From: Cladorhizidae sp. MBARI D1340-BT2
Lineage: Eukaryota; Porifera; Demospongiae; Poecilosclerida; Cladorhizidae
Length of the DNA: 64,000 nucleotides
Assembly (NCBI GenBank): GCA_028752905.1
Contig: JAQNBH010000015.1
Location: 31,246,488 to 31,310,487 of the forward strand
Direction of reading: 5' to 3'
Shown: positions 42,483-53,935 of the stretch, in pieces
How the letters are laid out: every line of letters starts with the position of its first letter
Numbering within the stretch: the first letter of the stretch is position 1
Notes under the pieces: generated by a model
Databases searched by the model: none
What the model saw: the letters and a program-made list of their open reading frames with translations, nothing else
What the model was told of the DNA's origin: nothing
Made by a program: the position numbers and the translations under genes

Positions 42483-42949
42483 TCCTCAGAAGCTCTTGTG
42501 GCAAGTCAATAACACAGACCTTACAAAACCAAGTTAACTACTGATGATTCATGGATACACAGGCAGTAACACCTATGTCCTGGAGTTGTCCTTGGTAACT
42601 TCTTGTATATAGGAGGTTGCTCGCTGGAAGAAAAAGCCAATGTAAAACACAAACACTTATAAGATCCTTTACCAATGAAGACCAATATTTAAAAAATAAA
42701 TCTGTTATGTTTAATACGTGAAGGGTCCCACAAATGTTTGTGTTCTACATTGGTGAACTCTCTTGTATTCTTTGTTGTTGTCAAGTCAAGCCATTAATAT
42801 GTAATTCTTGTTTTACATATATTTTTGTCTTGTGTGTGTATATATTGAACTACATGTAGGATTAACTAATAATAAATTTAAAAATTTAAAAATAACACAA
42901 AAAAAATTAAAAAAGGGGGAGGGGGGGGGGGGGGGAAATGGAGGCAAGA

Positions 42950-42990
42950 ATCTAGATGACCCTTTACCATTTTATATCATGCCTTTAGGT
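42950..42990. mobile_element. Fold-back MITE family B, single terminal fragment
   Basis: CTAGATGACCCTTTACCATT then TTATATCAT is one terminus of the element at 59,493-59,638. The matching inverted end was not found nearby. Confidence 0.5.
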
Positions 42991-44573
42991 AAGGTTCGTC
43001 TACTTTCTTTTTTGTCTTGTGTGTGTATTATATCAGTTGGCTTGAACCGTGAATATATACCCCTCACTTCGATTAGGGCCTCAATCTCACAGCAAAATAT
43101 ACCTGGGAAGTCTTGACAGAACTTAGCATTATTTATACACCTGAAGTCATTTAGCTGGCTCAATCCATCAGTTGATGTTTGCAAACAGAGGTTGCTCTAT
43201 TGTATCTGTCTCTTCATGTAGAATTTCCGACTTGGCAATCGCCTGTTCACTGTCCTCACTTCTAAACTATAATTATGACGTGGGCAAGGTATAAAGGTCG
43301 AGAAGCATGGAGGAATGTGAGTTCTATGACCTTTCTTGCTGCAAAGTGAAATGTTACTCCCAATCCAATCCAAACATCACTTTTCTCATAAATCTCTAAA
43401 CTTGTCATTCATGAGAGAACATGAGACTCACTATGCTTACGAATCACTCGGAATTCCTTGCTTTTGAGCAAGGAGGCACTCCAGGATGGATTTATTTGCT
43501 GCAAGTTTGGCCAGCTTGCCAGCTTCTGACTTCAATGGCCTTAAAACCAAACTGCACCTATCCCCCCCCCCCCCCCCCCCCGGAAAAAAAACACCCCGCG
43601 GTTAATCAGTGGTTAGGTTTGTTGTCATCTCACTAAATCTAGCAACATCAAGGCTTGCTTCTTGCCAGTAAATACTCCTTTACACATGAGATCATCCAAA
43701 ACTTTCAACTTCAGTTCATTATTGGCATTTTATTCCTCAGTTATTTATATTACCAAAGATAACTAGAACAGTTTCTGATGCAATGAATATCCTCATTGCA
43801 CTCAGTGGGTGCATGGTCACTGTCCAAGACTGAAGCTATTTGCAAGTGTTTTAGAAAGGCCGTTATCTTGAAGACCGTCTAGAATTCTAGATGTTGCATC
43901 TTGTGAGATTAAGGATGAAGATGGCCAATTTGCAGCAGACAAGTACATGGAAGCAAGAGTGTTACTTCACCCACCAATGCAAAATGTACCCTGATGAGTA
44001 TCTGAACGGTGATGAAGATCTATTGTGTGCATGGAACTTGATGTTGGGACTCGAGAGCCGGATTTCTTTCAGCAGTTGGGACAGGAGGATCAGGAAGCAG
44101 TAGCCTAGGAAGACAATCAAGAAGATGAAATGGGGATAACTCCCTTCCTCTAAGAAACTCAAAAGGGCCATATAGTTTTCGGAAGAAGGCAGTGCAGCAG
44201 TTTCTGGAAGGCAGGGAGTACCTATATGTTAAAAGCTTTGGGAATTGGTTCAGCCACTGTTACCAAGACTATTTTGAATTAAAATGCTAAAAACAGACAA
44301 GATTATGTATAACGCTATTGCTAACACTTAAATTGTGTGTGTGTGTGTGTGTGCGTGCACTGAAAATAAAGATATGCCTCCAAGATGGGACAGACCTCTC
44401 TACAAACAACGAAGATCATTTTACCAAAGCATACCCATCTCAGAAGTTCCACTATATAGAAAATCAGCTGGATGGCATTCCAGTTCCAAATTATAAGGCT
44501 AACAAAACACATAAGAATAAGAAAATGGAGAGAGAGGGGAAAAAAGAAGAAAATAAACACGTACCAAAGCACT
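42991..44573. other. Unannotated sequence
   Basis: Contains poly(C) at 43,562-43,581 and (GT)n at 44,333-44,352, with poly(G) at 42,918-42,936 just before. Short open frames have no recognisable domains. Confidence 0.5.
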
Positions 44574-44574
44574 G

Positions 44575-44682
44575 ATGGCTATATTGCTCCTGCTGTATAT
44601 ACAGCAAACCTCTGAAAGCACTGATGGCTATATTGCTCCTGCTGTGTGTACAGCCAACTTCTCAAAGCACTGATGGCTATAT
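44575..44682. repeat. 49-bp minisatellite, left part (about 2.2 copies)
   Basis: Unit CAAAGCACTGATGGCTATAT then TGCTCCTGCTGTATATACAG then CAAACCTCT. It is cut at GGCTATAT by the hAT element and resumes at 46,492. Confidence 0.95.
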
Positions 44683-46491
44683 CATACTTGCCAACTTTCC
44701 ATAAGTTAATTCCGGGACATTAATTTTATATACCGCGCGATTTTTCGACCACGCCCCCTAATTAGCGTGTGCCTTTCGCCATTAATTTTATACGCGATTT
44801 TTCGCCCTAACTAACCGGTTCGTCTCATCATACAAGTATTCTCTGTAGATTTCTGGAAGAGGCGGTTAAATTGATCCATTGAGGGCAAGATAAAAGAACA
44901 ACAGAGGTTTCATCAGAGGATTCTCATGCTTTGAAAGAATGCTACAGACCTTAGCTGTTCAGCTTCCTCACAAGACAAGAAGAATGACTTCAAACCATCA
45001 TACTGCGTGAGGTAACGATTTACACACTTCAGCAAGCTGAGCCATCGTGTGGGGCAATGCTTCAAAATCACCCCTGGCTCAGTGGTGAAAAGTGAACACC
45101 ATAGGATGACAAATTGCTGTTCTCTTGCTGCTATGGAAGTAGTAGAATATGTCGATGAACAGCTGGTCAATGTTCACTGGGAGTACCTTCAAACCAGCTT
45201 TGACTATTAAATCAGCCAAATGGCAGATGCAACCAACATCATACAAAGTTGGGATCTCATCCTTAATCAGCTTCTGCACACCTGACCTCACTCCTTTCAT
45301 AACATTGGTGGTATCAGACATGAAAGACACTGCATTGTCAAAGGCCCATTCTTAGTCAGGGACTCCTTCAAGGCTTGAAACAAGTTGGTAGCTATATCAA
45401 TGTTCACAACAGGCATATCCAAGAATCTCGTCTGTACTTCACCTACCTGTGGATCAAGAAGCCTCAAAAGAATTATGCAAGACTTATCCCTCTTGTCATG
45501 GGATTCATCAATCATCAAAGAGAATGGACCACTTGACATTGACTCCATAACTCTGTGTGAAGTAAGGAGCAAGAGCTTTCTTCACTATGGCGGTGGTTTT
45601 GGTGTGGGAACAGGATAATTTCTTTGCAATTTCAGAGTCTGGGAACATCTTGCTGAAAAGCTTGGTGACATGGTCACTAGACAGAAAGGATATGTTGTGC
45701 TTAGCAACAAATGTAGCCCACCTGACCTCTGCTTCAATTAGTTGATCACTTCTCTGATGTTGGAAGAGAGAGTTGATTGGAATAGTTGATAGCACAGCCT
45801 TTGACATATCCTTATGTTTCTTGCTCTTGAGGTGAGATGTGACATCATTACGGCCACCATGGGTAACACCAAAGTCGATTGCATACAGAGTACATCGGGA
45901 TACAAGTGAACTAAAATGAAGGCAAGACTACTGACATTACTATTGCATTGAACACAAGCAGCACACTGTACCCATGATGTTATTATTTACCCTGTATTGT
46001 TATTATTTACCTGTATTTGCTGTATTCCATGCTTACTTACTTTGTCAATCAATTTCATTATATATATTTTATTTATACCTTTGAAACTCTTGCCTATCCC
46101 CTGAAATTCTTTGATCCATTTATTGTCAAAATGGCATTCTCTCCTCTGCTTCTTTGCTACCATTTTGCTGAGATTGCAATTATCATATAACGTGCTGAGA
46201 AGTTTCACGTGAGTGCCGCACCTCCAATCGAAACAAGGTCAAAGGTTGTTTCGCACACCCGCTGGAGCCCCTATCTGAAGTTTTTCTCTGCTAAAATTAA
46301 AGTGTCCTGTTTTTGTTGCTTTACGAGTGTTAAATGACTAAACTAAACAAGCTTGAGACTGCAGTGGCCAGTGGAAGCGCAAGGTGCGCGTAGCTGTAAA
46401 TTCCGGGACATTTCCGGGACAAGGACACCACCGGGACAATGCTCAAAATTCCGGGACTGTCCCGGCCATTCCGGGACGGTTGGCAACTCTG
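44683..46491 (-). mobile_element. hAT transposon, 1.8 kb, inserted in the 49-bp minisatellite
   Basis: Ends are short inverted repeats: left CATACTTGCCAACT, right (reverse complement) CAGAGTTGCCAACC, 11 of 14 matching. The flanks GGCTATAT and CAGTATAT share TATAT and may be a decayed 8-bp target duplication. The right end carries five direct and one inverted copy of CCGGGAC (46,402-46,480) and the left end one (44,712-44,719); clustered subterminal motifs are where hAT transposases bind. It contains a decayed transposase gene. Confidence 0.85.
44913..45910 (-). pseudogene. hAT transposase with BED zinc finger, frameshifted
   Basis: Minus-strand reading begins at an acceptor TTCATTTTAG (45,911). 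A BED-type finger comes first: CTLYAIDF, where the second Cys of C-x2-C is Tyr, then HGGRNDVTSHLKSKKH. Then SLFQHQRSDQLIEAEVRW, FLSSDHVTKLFSKMFPD and KLSCSHTKTTAIVK. After one frameshift comes FSLMIDESHDKRDKS, with the first catalytic Asp. After a second, SDTTNVMKGVRSG and VGCICHLADLIVKAGLK. After a third, CPTRWLSLLKCVNRYL and DGLKSFFLSCEEAEQ, then a stop. The order fits a hAT transposase of the family with CPTRWLS. The hAT C-terminal dimerisation region is absent, so the protein is truncated as well as frameshifted. Not functional. Confidence 0.85.
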
Positions 46492-47297
46492 CAGTATATT
46501 GCTCCTGCTGTATATACAGCAAACCTCTCAAAGCACTGATGGCTATATTGCTCCTGCTGTATGTATATACAGCAAACCTCTCAAAGCACTGATGGCTATA
46601 TTGCTCCTGCTGTATATACAGCAAACCTCTCAAAGCACTGATGGCTATATTGCTCCTTCTGCATGTACAGCAAACCTCTCAAAGCACTGATGGCTATATT
46701 GCTCCTGCTGTATATATGTACAGCCAACCTCTCAAAGCACTGATGGCTATATTGCTCCTGCTGTATATACAGCAAACCTCTCAAAGCACTGATGGCTATA
46801 TTGCTCCTGCTGCATGTACAGCAAACCTCTCAAAGCACTGATGGCTATATTGCTCCTGCTGCATATACAGCAAACCTCTCAAAGCACTGATGGCTATATT
46901 GCTCCTGCTGCATGTACAGCAAACCTCTCAAAGCACTGATGGCTATATTGCTCCTGCTGCATGTACAGCAAACCTCTCAAAGCACTGATGGCTATATTGC
47001 TCCTGCTGTATGTACAGCAAACCACTGATGGCTATATTGCTCCTGCTGCATGTACAGCAAACCTCTCAAAGCACTGATGGCTATATTGCATGTACAGCAA
47101 ACCTCTCAAAGCACTGATGGCTATATTGCTCCTGCTGCATGTACAGCAAACCTCTCAAAGCACTGATGGCTATATTGCTCCTGCTGCATATATGTACAGC
47201 CAACCTCTCAAAGCACTGATGGCTATATTGCTCCTGCTGTATGTATCAAAGCACCGATGGCTATATTGCTCCTGCTATATGTACAGCAAACCTCCAA
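46492..47297. repeat. 49-bp minisatellite, right part (about 16 copies)
   Basis: Continuation of the array interrupted at 44,682. Variants TATATACAG, TATGTACAG, CATGTACAG and TATATATGTACAGCC occur, and short copies lie near 47,025, 47,085 and 47,245. Several 60-96-codon frames are artefacts. Confidence 0.96.
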
Positions 47298-47631
47298 GTA
47301 TACATGTAGCTTGCAAGTTGATCATTGATGTCATCTGAAATGGCCTCTACAGAGTATTCATACCCCTTGGGCCAGCTCCCCTATATATTTATACATACTG
47401 GACCACTACCATGCAAGTAGTTCTCAAGGCAGTCATATGATGACGATGTTAAACACATGAAAATTGCAGATCATGAATCCAATTAAGGTGCTGTATATGT
47501 GATAACCAGACTCCACTACTATTCTTCTCAAGCAGGGAAAAAATACGCAGTGGTCTGTGACATGTAATAATTAATACACACATTACAGCCACATTATATA
47601 AATATTGGCACCCCTGCGCCTGAGAGGAACA

Positions 47632-47735
47632 TCAAGATGTCGCACTAAACATAGCTTGGTACATCGCCTTTTCTTTCTGTTCACGGCCTCTTTGTCGCTC
47701 ACGAACTTCTTTTAATTTCTCTTTGATATTCTTGT
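47632..47735 (-). CDS. TPR gene (immunophilin/co-chaperone type), last exon
   Basis: A 104-bp minus-strand exon after TTCCACTTTAG. Its first two bases complete an Asp codon with the exon at 62,602. It then encodes KNIKEKLKEVRERQRGREQK and EKAMYQAMFSATS, then TGA. A highly charged helix ending in K-E-K-A-x-Y-x-x-M-F is the usual C-terminal end of TPR co-chaperones such as cyclophilin-40 and FKBP-TPR proteins, where it follows the last TPR. The phase match over nearly 15 kb and the logical protein join are the support. Which immunophilin, if any, cannot be told because the catalytic domain is outside the window. Confidence 0.75.
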
Positions 47736-47809
47736 CTAAAGTGGAACAAAACGTAATCATTCAGTATTTACACATTCCAACATCACACATCCAATATTGG
47801 CACTAACCA

Positions 47810-48020
47810 TTCAATATTTCATATATGAAACATCACACATCCAATATTGGCACTAACCATTCAATATTTCATATATGAAACATCACACACACAGTATAAG
47901 TGTATATACCAGCAATGATAGAGCATTCCACATCCAATATTGACACTAATCATTCAATATTTCATATAACACACACACAGTATATAAGTGGACCAGTAAT
48001 GTGATAGCATTCCACATCCA
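47810..48020. repeat. Tandem repeat, about 56-bp unit, about 3.5 copies
   Basis: CATCACACATCCAATATTGG, CACTAACCATTCAATATTTC and ATATATGAAA repeated with length variation. In the last intron of the TPR gene. Confidence 0.88.
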
Positions 48021-48654
48021 ATATTTGGTATTTAAAAATGGCTGGCCCAAATGTGCCGAAAACAACAACAAAGACAACGAAATATAGCTCTCACTTCAGC
48101 TAAAACGGCTTAGTTGTTTTGGGGAGAATTAGCTCACAAACTTCTTTCAGCATGATTTGGTAAACTGGTATATATATATAGACCTGAAATCTGTCAAGTA
48201 TATGTCCCCATCATCTTCTTTCCCCCACCCCTCCTTAACTTGAGTACCATAGGTCCATTCATGTTTTACTACCAGAAGATTGAAGTTTTCCTATGACTAT
48301 AAATGCTTCTCACAAAACATAAAATTGGTAAGGGTCATCAAAACAATATCCCACTTCAAGCATGCAATATCGAGCCTGATTCAGTAGCAACATGTTTTTA
48401 CTAGAGTCAGTCAGAAGCTTACTATAAAAGTGTATTAACCCTTTCACTGGCATAAGCGACTTAAGTCGCGAAAACTGATTAGTCGCGACGCGTAAAAAAT
48501 TAACCGTTCGCGGTATATACTTCAAAAATTGCACGAATATGCCTAAAGCATGCCTCTAATATACCCCTGAATATCAGGAAAATACGGAATGAGGAAAGGG
48601 AAGTAAACGTGCCAGCAAACATCACTTCCGGTTCATTCCCGGTCTCGAAGAAGA

Positions 48655-48909
48655 AATGTTTAGTAGAGACGAAGCGTTAAGACTTCCTATTTGAGGATGA
48701 CTTCGGCCTGTTCGAGATTGACGTTAGTGAAGAAGAGGAAGAAGGTGCCTGTGCTTACCTGGGAAGTGGCGTAGTTGACGGTGATGCTATGGCAGCTATA
48801 ACAGAAGCTGTTGGCACCGACCACGAAGCAAGTTTTCAAAGTATAGGTCGCCCTACTCTGCCAAGCGAAGCTTCAGACGATAGTGATGATCATGAAGACT
48901 TCCCCCAAG
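48655..48909 (+). pseudogene. piggyBac transposase N-terminal exon remnant
   Basis: The ATG near 48,655 opens MFSRDEALRL, then a one-base frameshift, then FEDDFGLFEIDVSEEEEEGA and, in the same frame, LPSEASDDSDDHEDFPQ, ending at a donor GTAAGAATAG (48,910). An acidic N-terminal region of this kind (F-E-D-D, S-D-D-S-D-D) precedes the catalytic DDD domain in piggyBac transposases. The catalytic domain is missing. An acceptor-like CTTGGAAG at about 48,982 and a short Glu-rich segment after it (48,995-49,050) may be a scrap of the next exon. Confidence 0.75.
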
Positions 48910-49179
48910 GTAAGAATAGATAAGAGTTGTATTGTAAAGCCTAGTAACTAGCATAATAGTAAGAACTATTTCTCCTTGGAAGGTAGTTTCACTCATGGAC
49001 CTGGAGGAGGAGGAGGAAGCAGCAGAGGAGAAGACAGGGTTGGAGGAGAGGTTATTATTTATATATATATATATTTTTTATAATGTAGCATTATGTGTTT
49101 ATTTATTTATAATTATGTTATGCACACACTTTTATTTATTTTTCAGTACTATGGACCCTAGCCCTTACTTCCTCTTTGT

Positions 49180-49520
49180 TATGCTATTCACATCTTTGTG
49201 GTTTGATATAAAAATGTTGTTGACAAATAGTTGTTGTTGACCAAACGTTGACTAGCTAACATTGCTGATTTCATGTGTATGAAACTGAGCCTTTTTCAAC
49301 TTATAATGATATTCACATCTTTGTGGTTTGTTATAATCAACCCAAAAAATGTTGTTGACAAACAGTAGTTGTTGTTGACCAAAGTTGACCGGCTGACATT
49401 GCTGGTTTCATGTGTAATATGAAATTGAGATGATATAAACCCAATATAAACCCTTTTATTTTACTTCCTGTCTCTTATAACAATATTCACATTTTTGTGG
49501 TTTGTTGCTAAGCAACTAAA
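49180..49520. repeat. Direct repeat inside piggyBac, about 125-bp unit, about 2.3 copies
   Basis: TATTCACATCTTTGTGGTTT, TTGTTGTTGACCAAA and CATTGCTG(A/G)TTTCATGTGTA recur in order. Confidence 0.9.
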
Positions 49521-49799
49521 ATTTACCATAACGTCCCTTCATGCATCAGCTATCACCTGATATATAGTTGTTGGGTACTTGTCTTCATGTGGTCCTCTAT
49601 AAAAAAAAATATGTGAAATTATGTCAATTTTTGTTCCGTAAATCTGCCAGTGAAAGGATTAATAGCCTTCTTTGAGGCTGTGTACCATCGCAGTCAATGA
49701 AGATCTCACCATGGATGCCGAGGTTACATATATGAGAACAGTTGTCAGCATAGACCTTCAACAACAAGACCAGGTAAATTACCTGTGATCCCTGTATGT

Positions 49800-52192
49800 A
49801 GCACATGTTGCATGCATGTATGTAGGTGCACATGTTGCATGCATGTACGTAAGTGTACATGTTGTATGCATGTACATAGGTGCACATGTTGTATGCGTGT
49901 ATGTAGGTGCACATGTTGTATGCATGTACGTAGGTGCACATGTTGTATGCGTGTTCGTAGGTGCAAATGTATGCGTGTGCGTAGGTGCACATGTTGCATG
50001 CATGTACGTAGGTGTACATGTTGTATTTATGTATGTAGGTGCACATGTATGCATGTACGTAGGTGCACATGTTGTATTTGTGTATGTAGGTGCACATGTA
50101 TGCATGTACGTAGGTGCACATGCTATATGCATGTACATAGGTGCACATGTTGCTTGCATGTACGTAGGTGCACATGTTGCATGCATGTACGTAGGTGCCC
50201 ATGTTGCACGCATGTACGTAGGTGCCCATGTTGCACGAATGTACGTAGGTGCACATGTTGCATGCATGTACGTAGGTGCACATGTTGCATGCATGTACGT
50301 AGGTGCACATGTTGTATGCAAGTACGTAGATGTACATGTATGCGTGTACGTTGGTGCACATGTTGCATGCGTGTATGTAGGTGCACATGTTGTATGCATG
50401 TAAGTAGGTGCACATGTTATATGCATGTACGTAGGTGCACATGTTGTTTGCATGTACATAGGTGCACATGTTTCATGCATGTACGTAGGTGCCCATGTTG
50501 CACGCATGTATGTAGGTGCACATGTTGTATGCGTGTACGTAGGTGCACATGTTATATGCATGTACGTAGGTGCACATGTTGCATGCATGTACGTAGGTGC
50601 ACATGTTGCATGCATGTATGTAGGTGCACATGTTGTATGCGTGTACGTAGGTGCACATGTTGCATGCGTGTACGTAGGTGCACATGTTGTATGCATGTAC
50701 GTAGGTGTACATGTTGTATGCATGTATGTAGGTGCACATGTTCTATGCATGTCCGTCGGTGTACATGTATGCGTGTACGTAGGTGCACATGTTGTATGCA
50801 AGTACGTAGGTGCACATGTTGTATGCAAGTACGTAGGTGCACATGTTGTATGCATGTACATAGGTGCACATGTTGTATGCGTGTACGTAGGTGTACATGT
50901 TGTATGCATGCACGTAGGTGCACATGTTGTATGCATGTACGTAGGTGTACATGTTGTATGCATGCACGTAGGTGTACATGTATGCATGTACGTAGATGCA
51001 CATGTTGTATGCATGTACGTAGGTGCACATGTTGTATGCATGTACATAGGTGCACATGTTGTATGCATGTACGTAGGTGTACATGTTGTATGCATGCACG
51101 TAGGTGCACATGTTGTATGCAAGTACGTAGGTGCACATGTTGTATGCATGTATGTACGTAGGTGCACATGTTGTATGCATGTATGTAGGTGCACATGTTG
51201 TATGCATGTACGTAGGTGTACATGTTGTATGCATGCACGTAGGTGTACATGTTGTATGCGTGTACGTAGGTGCACATGTTGTATGCAAGTACGTAGGTGC
51301 ACATGTTGTATGCATGTATGTACGTAGGTGCACATGTGTGCATGCACGTAGGTGTACATGTTGTATGCATGCACGTAGGTGTACATGTTGTATGCATGTA
51401 CGTAGGTGTACATGTTGTATGGATGCACGTAGGTGTACATGTATGCATGTACGTAGGTGCACATGTTGTATGCATGTACGTAGGTGCACATGTTGTATGC
51501 ATGCATGTAGGTGCACATGTTGTATGGGTGTACGTAGGTGTACATGTTGTAGGCATGTACGTAGGTGCACATGTTGTATGCATGTATGTAGGTGCACATG
51601 TTGTATGCATGTACATAGGTGTACATGTTGTATGCATACACGTAGGTGCACATGTTGTATGCATGTACGTAGGTGCACATGTTGTATGCATGTACGTAGG
51701 TGCACATGTTGTATGGGTGTACGTAGGTGCACATGTTGTATGCATGCATGTAGGTGCACATGTTGTATGCATGCACGTAGGTGCACATGTTGTATGCATG
51801 TACGTAGGTGTACATGTTGTATGCATACACGTAGGTGCACATGTTGTATGCATGTACGTAGGTGCACATGTTGTATGCATGTACGTAGGTGCACATGTTG
51901 TATGGGTGTACGTAGGTGCACATGTTGTATGCATGCATGTAGGTGCACATGTTGTATGGGTGTACGTAGGTTCACATGTTGTATGCATGCATGTAGGTGC
52001 ACATGTTGTATGGGTGTACGTAGGTTCACATGTTGTATGCATGTACGTAGGTGCACATGTATGTTGTATGCATGCACGTAGGTGCACATGTATGTTGTAT
52101 GCACGCACATAGGTGCACATGTTGTATGCATGCATGTAGGTGCACATGTTGCATGCATGTACGTAGGTGCACATGTTGTATGGATGTAGTTC
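49800..52192. repeat. Large minisatellite, 27-bp unit, about 88 copies, alternating purine-pyrimidine
   Basis: Unit GCACATGTTGTATGCATGTA plus CGTAGGT, with a 24-bp form lacking one TGT and occasional 31-bp forms with an extra TGTA. Because 24 and 27 are multiples of three, very long frames stay open on both strands (up to 723 codons, MCTYVHAYN on minus, VGAHVVCMY on plus). They show no other gene signal. It starts about 140 bp from the right end of the piggyBac element. In the last intron of the TPR gene. Confidence 0.97.
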
Positions 52193-52560
52193 CGTAATAA
52201 ACATTAGGAAAATGTCCCGTGTACTGTAGGCTGAGTTTTAAACTGCCTATAGAAATATTGTACACACCACGAACAACAGCTGTTGGGGTTACTACTGTAT
52301 TGTACTTGTCAACCTTATTTGGTAGAACAACTTACACTGATTATATATTAATTCAAATCTCCATTGGATTTTATACTGAGAGGCCCGAAATGAAAATTAG
52401 CATACGTAGTAGGATGCAGAAGCTGCCCATTGACTTTCGACCTTTCACCTTGGTACATACTTAATCTGCCTACCAAATTTGGTGAACATCTATCTGTTCA
52501 AGCCATTGTCACGAAATATCATTTATGACCTTGACGTGGAATATTCTTTTGGCATATACC
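52193..52560. other. Unique intron sequence
   Basis: No repeat or coding signal recognised. Confidence 0.45.
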
Positions 52561-52870
52561 ATATCCCCCAATATCAAGTTGACCTTAATTATAAGTAGGC
52601 TTTAATTATAACTAGACCACAAATATAAGTTGACACCAAATATAATTAGACCTTAATTTTAATCTAAGTCGAACTCTAATATAAGTCCACTTAATAAATT
52701 TAAGTTGACCTTAATTATAAGTCAACATCAACTATTAATTATAAGTTGACCTTAATTATAAGTCAACATCAACTATTAATTACAAGTCGACCTTAATTAC
52801 GAGTCGACCTTAATTACAAGTCGACCTTAATTACAAGTCGACCTTAATTATAAGTCGACCTCCAAATTTT
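52560..52870. repeat. AT-rich repeat, about 17-bp unit
   Basis: GACCTTAATTATAAGTC and variants (TACAAGTC, TATAAGTTGACC, CATCAACTATT). The ends resemble the start of a pogo-like terminus (ATACCATATCCCCCAATATC), so it may have grown inside a MITE whose other end is near 53,800. Confidence 0.75.
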
Positions 52871-53114
52871 CAGTCAAATTTTTAAATTCCATAACTTGCA
52901 AAAAAACCCCACAAAAGCACACACACACTTTGCACCCCACATGTGAACATTCATGAGTGTCCTCAGACCCTTCAATGCATCAAGACCCCCGACAAGCAAA
53001 GTGAATGTAGTCTTTGGTTCTCAAATGTGCTCGACGACCACTACCAAATCTTAGGCTTGCTCTTCACAATACCAACTTGCCCTGTGGCTTTGTCTTTCTT
53101 CCAGCCTCTAATAA

Positions 53115-53610
53115 GCTCCAGGCCTCCTTGAGGCCTCCTCGGTGCCTCCTCGGTGTCTCCTCGGTGCCTCCTCGGTGCCTGCCTCCTTGGTGTCTCCTTG
53201 GTGCCTCCTTGGTGCCTCCTTGGTGTCTCCTCGGTGCCTCCTCGGTGCCTCCTCGGTGCCTCCTCGGTGCCTCCTCGGTGCCTCCTCGGTGCCTCCTCGG
53301 TGCCTCCTCGGTGCCTCCTCGGTGCCTCCTTGGTGTCTCCTCGGTGTCTCCTCGGTGCCTCCTCGGTGCCTGCCTCCTTGGTGCCTCCTTGGTGCCTCCT
53401 CGGTGCCCCCTTGGTGCCTCCTCGGTGCCTCCTTGGTGCCTCCTTGGTGCCTCCTCGGTGTCTCCTTGGTGCCTCCTTGGTGCCTCCTTGGTGCCTCCTT
53501 GGTGCCTCCTCGGTGCCCCCTTGGTGCCTCCTTGGTGCCTCCTTGGTGCCTCCTTGGTGCCTCCTTGGTGCCCCCTTGGTGCCCCCTTGGTGCCTTCTTG
53601 GTGCTTCGCA
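53115..53610. repeat. Minisatellite, 11-bp unit, about 45 copies
   Basis: CCTCCTCGGTG with CCTCCTTGGTG, TCTCCTTGGTG and CCCCCTTGGTG variants. The unit lacks stops in any frame, so three plus and two minus frames of 158-211 codons overlap; artefacts. Extra TGC insertions occur near 53,178 and 53,370. Confidence 0.96.
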
Positions 53611-53840
53611 ATCGTTTGTTTGCTCATAGTATTTTACCTAATAAGGTAAATGATCTATGGTTTGCAATGCATACTCGGCAATCTTCTCTTTCGCAGCGTG
53701 AAACTTCTACAGTTTGCCATCGTGGTTGGACGCGATCCCATACACTTAAATATAGGACAACCTAGTAAGTTTTAGGTCAATTTTGAAAAAATATAGACTT
53801 ATAATCGGGAGAAATCGGTACAAGTTTGGTGTTGATACAA
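53611..53840. other. Possible right end of a pogo-like MITE
   Basis: ATAGACTTATAATCGGGAGA and AATCGGTAC resemble a degenerate (A)CCG...TATAAGTC terminus. Reading with 52,560 as the left end would give a 1.25-kb element containing two expanded arrays. Weak. Confidence 0.3.
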
Positions 53841-53844
53841 TGGC

Positions 53845-53935
53845 TTTGCTGATAATCGACTTAAACTTGCTCACTCGATGTTTCGACTAGATGCTCTATC
53901 CTTCATCAGGAATACTGAGTCATGTGTACCGGTAG
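53845..53935 (-). mobile_element. Penelope-like terminal sequence, copy 4
   Basis: Minus-strand CCTGATGAAGGATAGAGCAT, CTAGTCGAAACATCGAG, then AAGTTTAAGTCGATTATC. Matches copies at 6.9 and 35.4 kb. Confidence 0.6.

Larger units (their letters stand above)
48439..49658 (+). mobile_element. Internally deleted piggyBac element, 1,220 bp, TTAA sites
   Basis: Flanked by TTAA at 48,435-48,438 and 49,659-49,662. The termini are inverted repeats: CCCTTTCACTGGCA on the left and TGCCAGTGAAAGGA on the right (13 of 14). The TTAA duplication and CCC start are diagnostic of piggyBac. A 14-bp palindrome GCGACTTAAGTCGC lies 17 bp inside the left end. It retains transposase exon 1 but not the catalytic part; the right half is non-coding with a 125-bp direct repeat. 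It sits in the last intron of the TPR gene. Confidence 0.93.

Noticed and set aside
49779..52204. Open frames of 300 to 723 codons rich in Cys, His, Tyr, Met and Thr
   Set aside because: They are in a 27-bp tandem array whose period keeps every frame open on both strands. There is no start context, splice signal or conserved domain.
53014..53765. Overlapping frames of Pro/Ser/Leu/Cys-rich and Arg/Gly-rich repeats
   Set aside because: The 11-bp unit contains no stop in any frame, so three plus and two minus frames are open at the same place.
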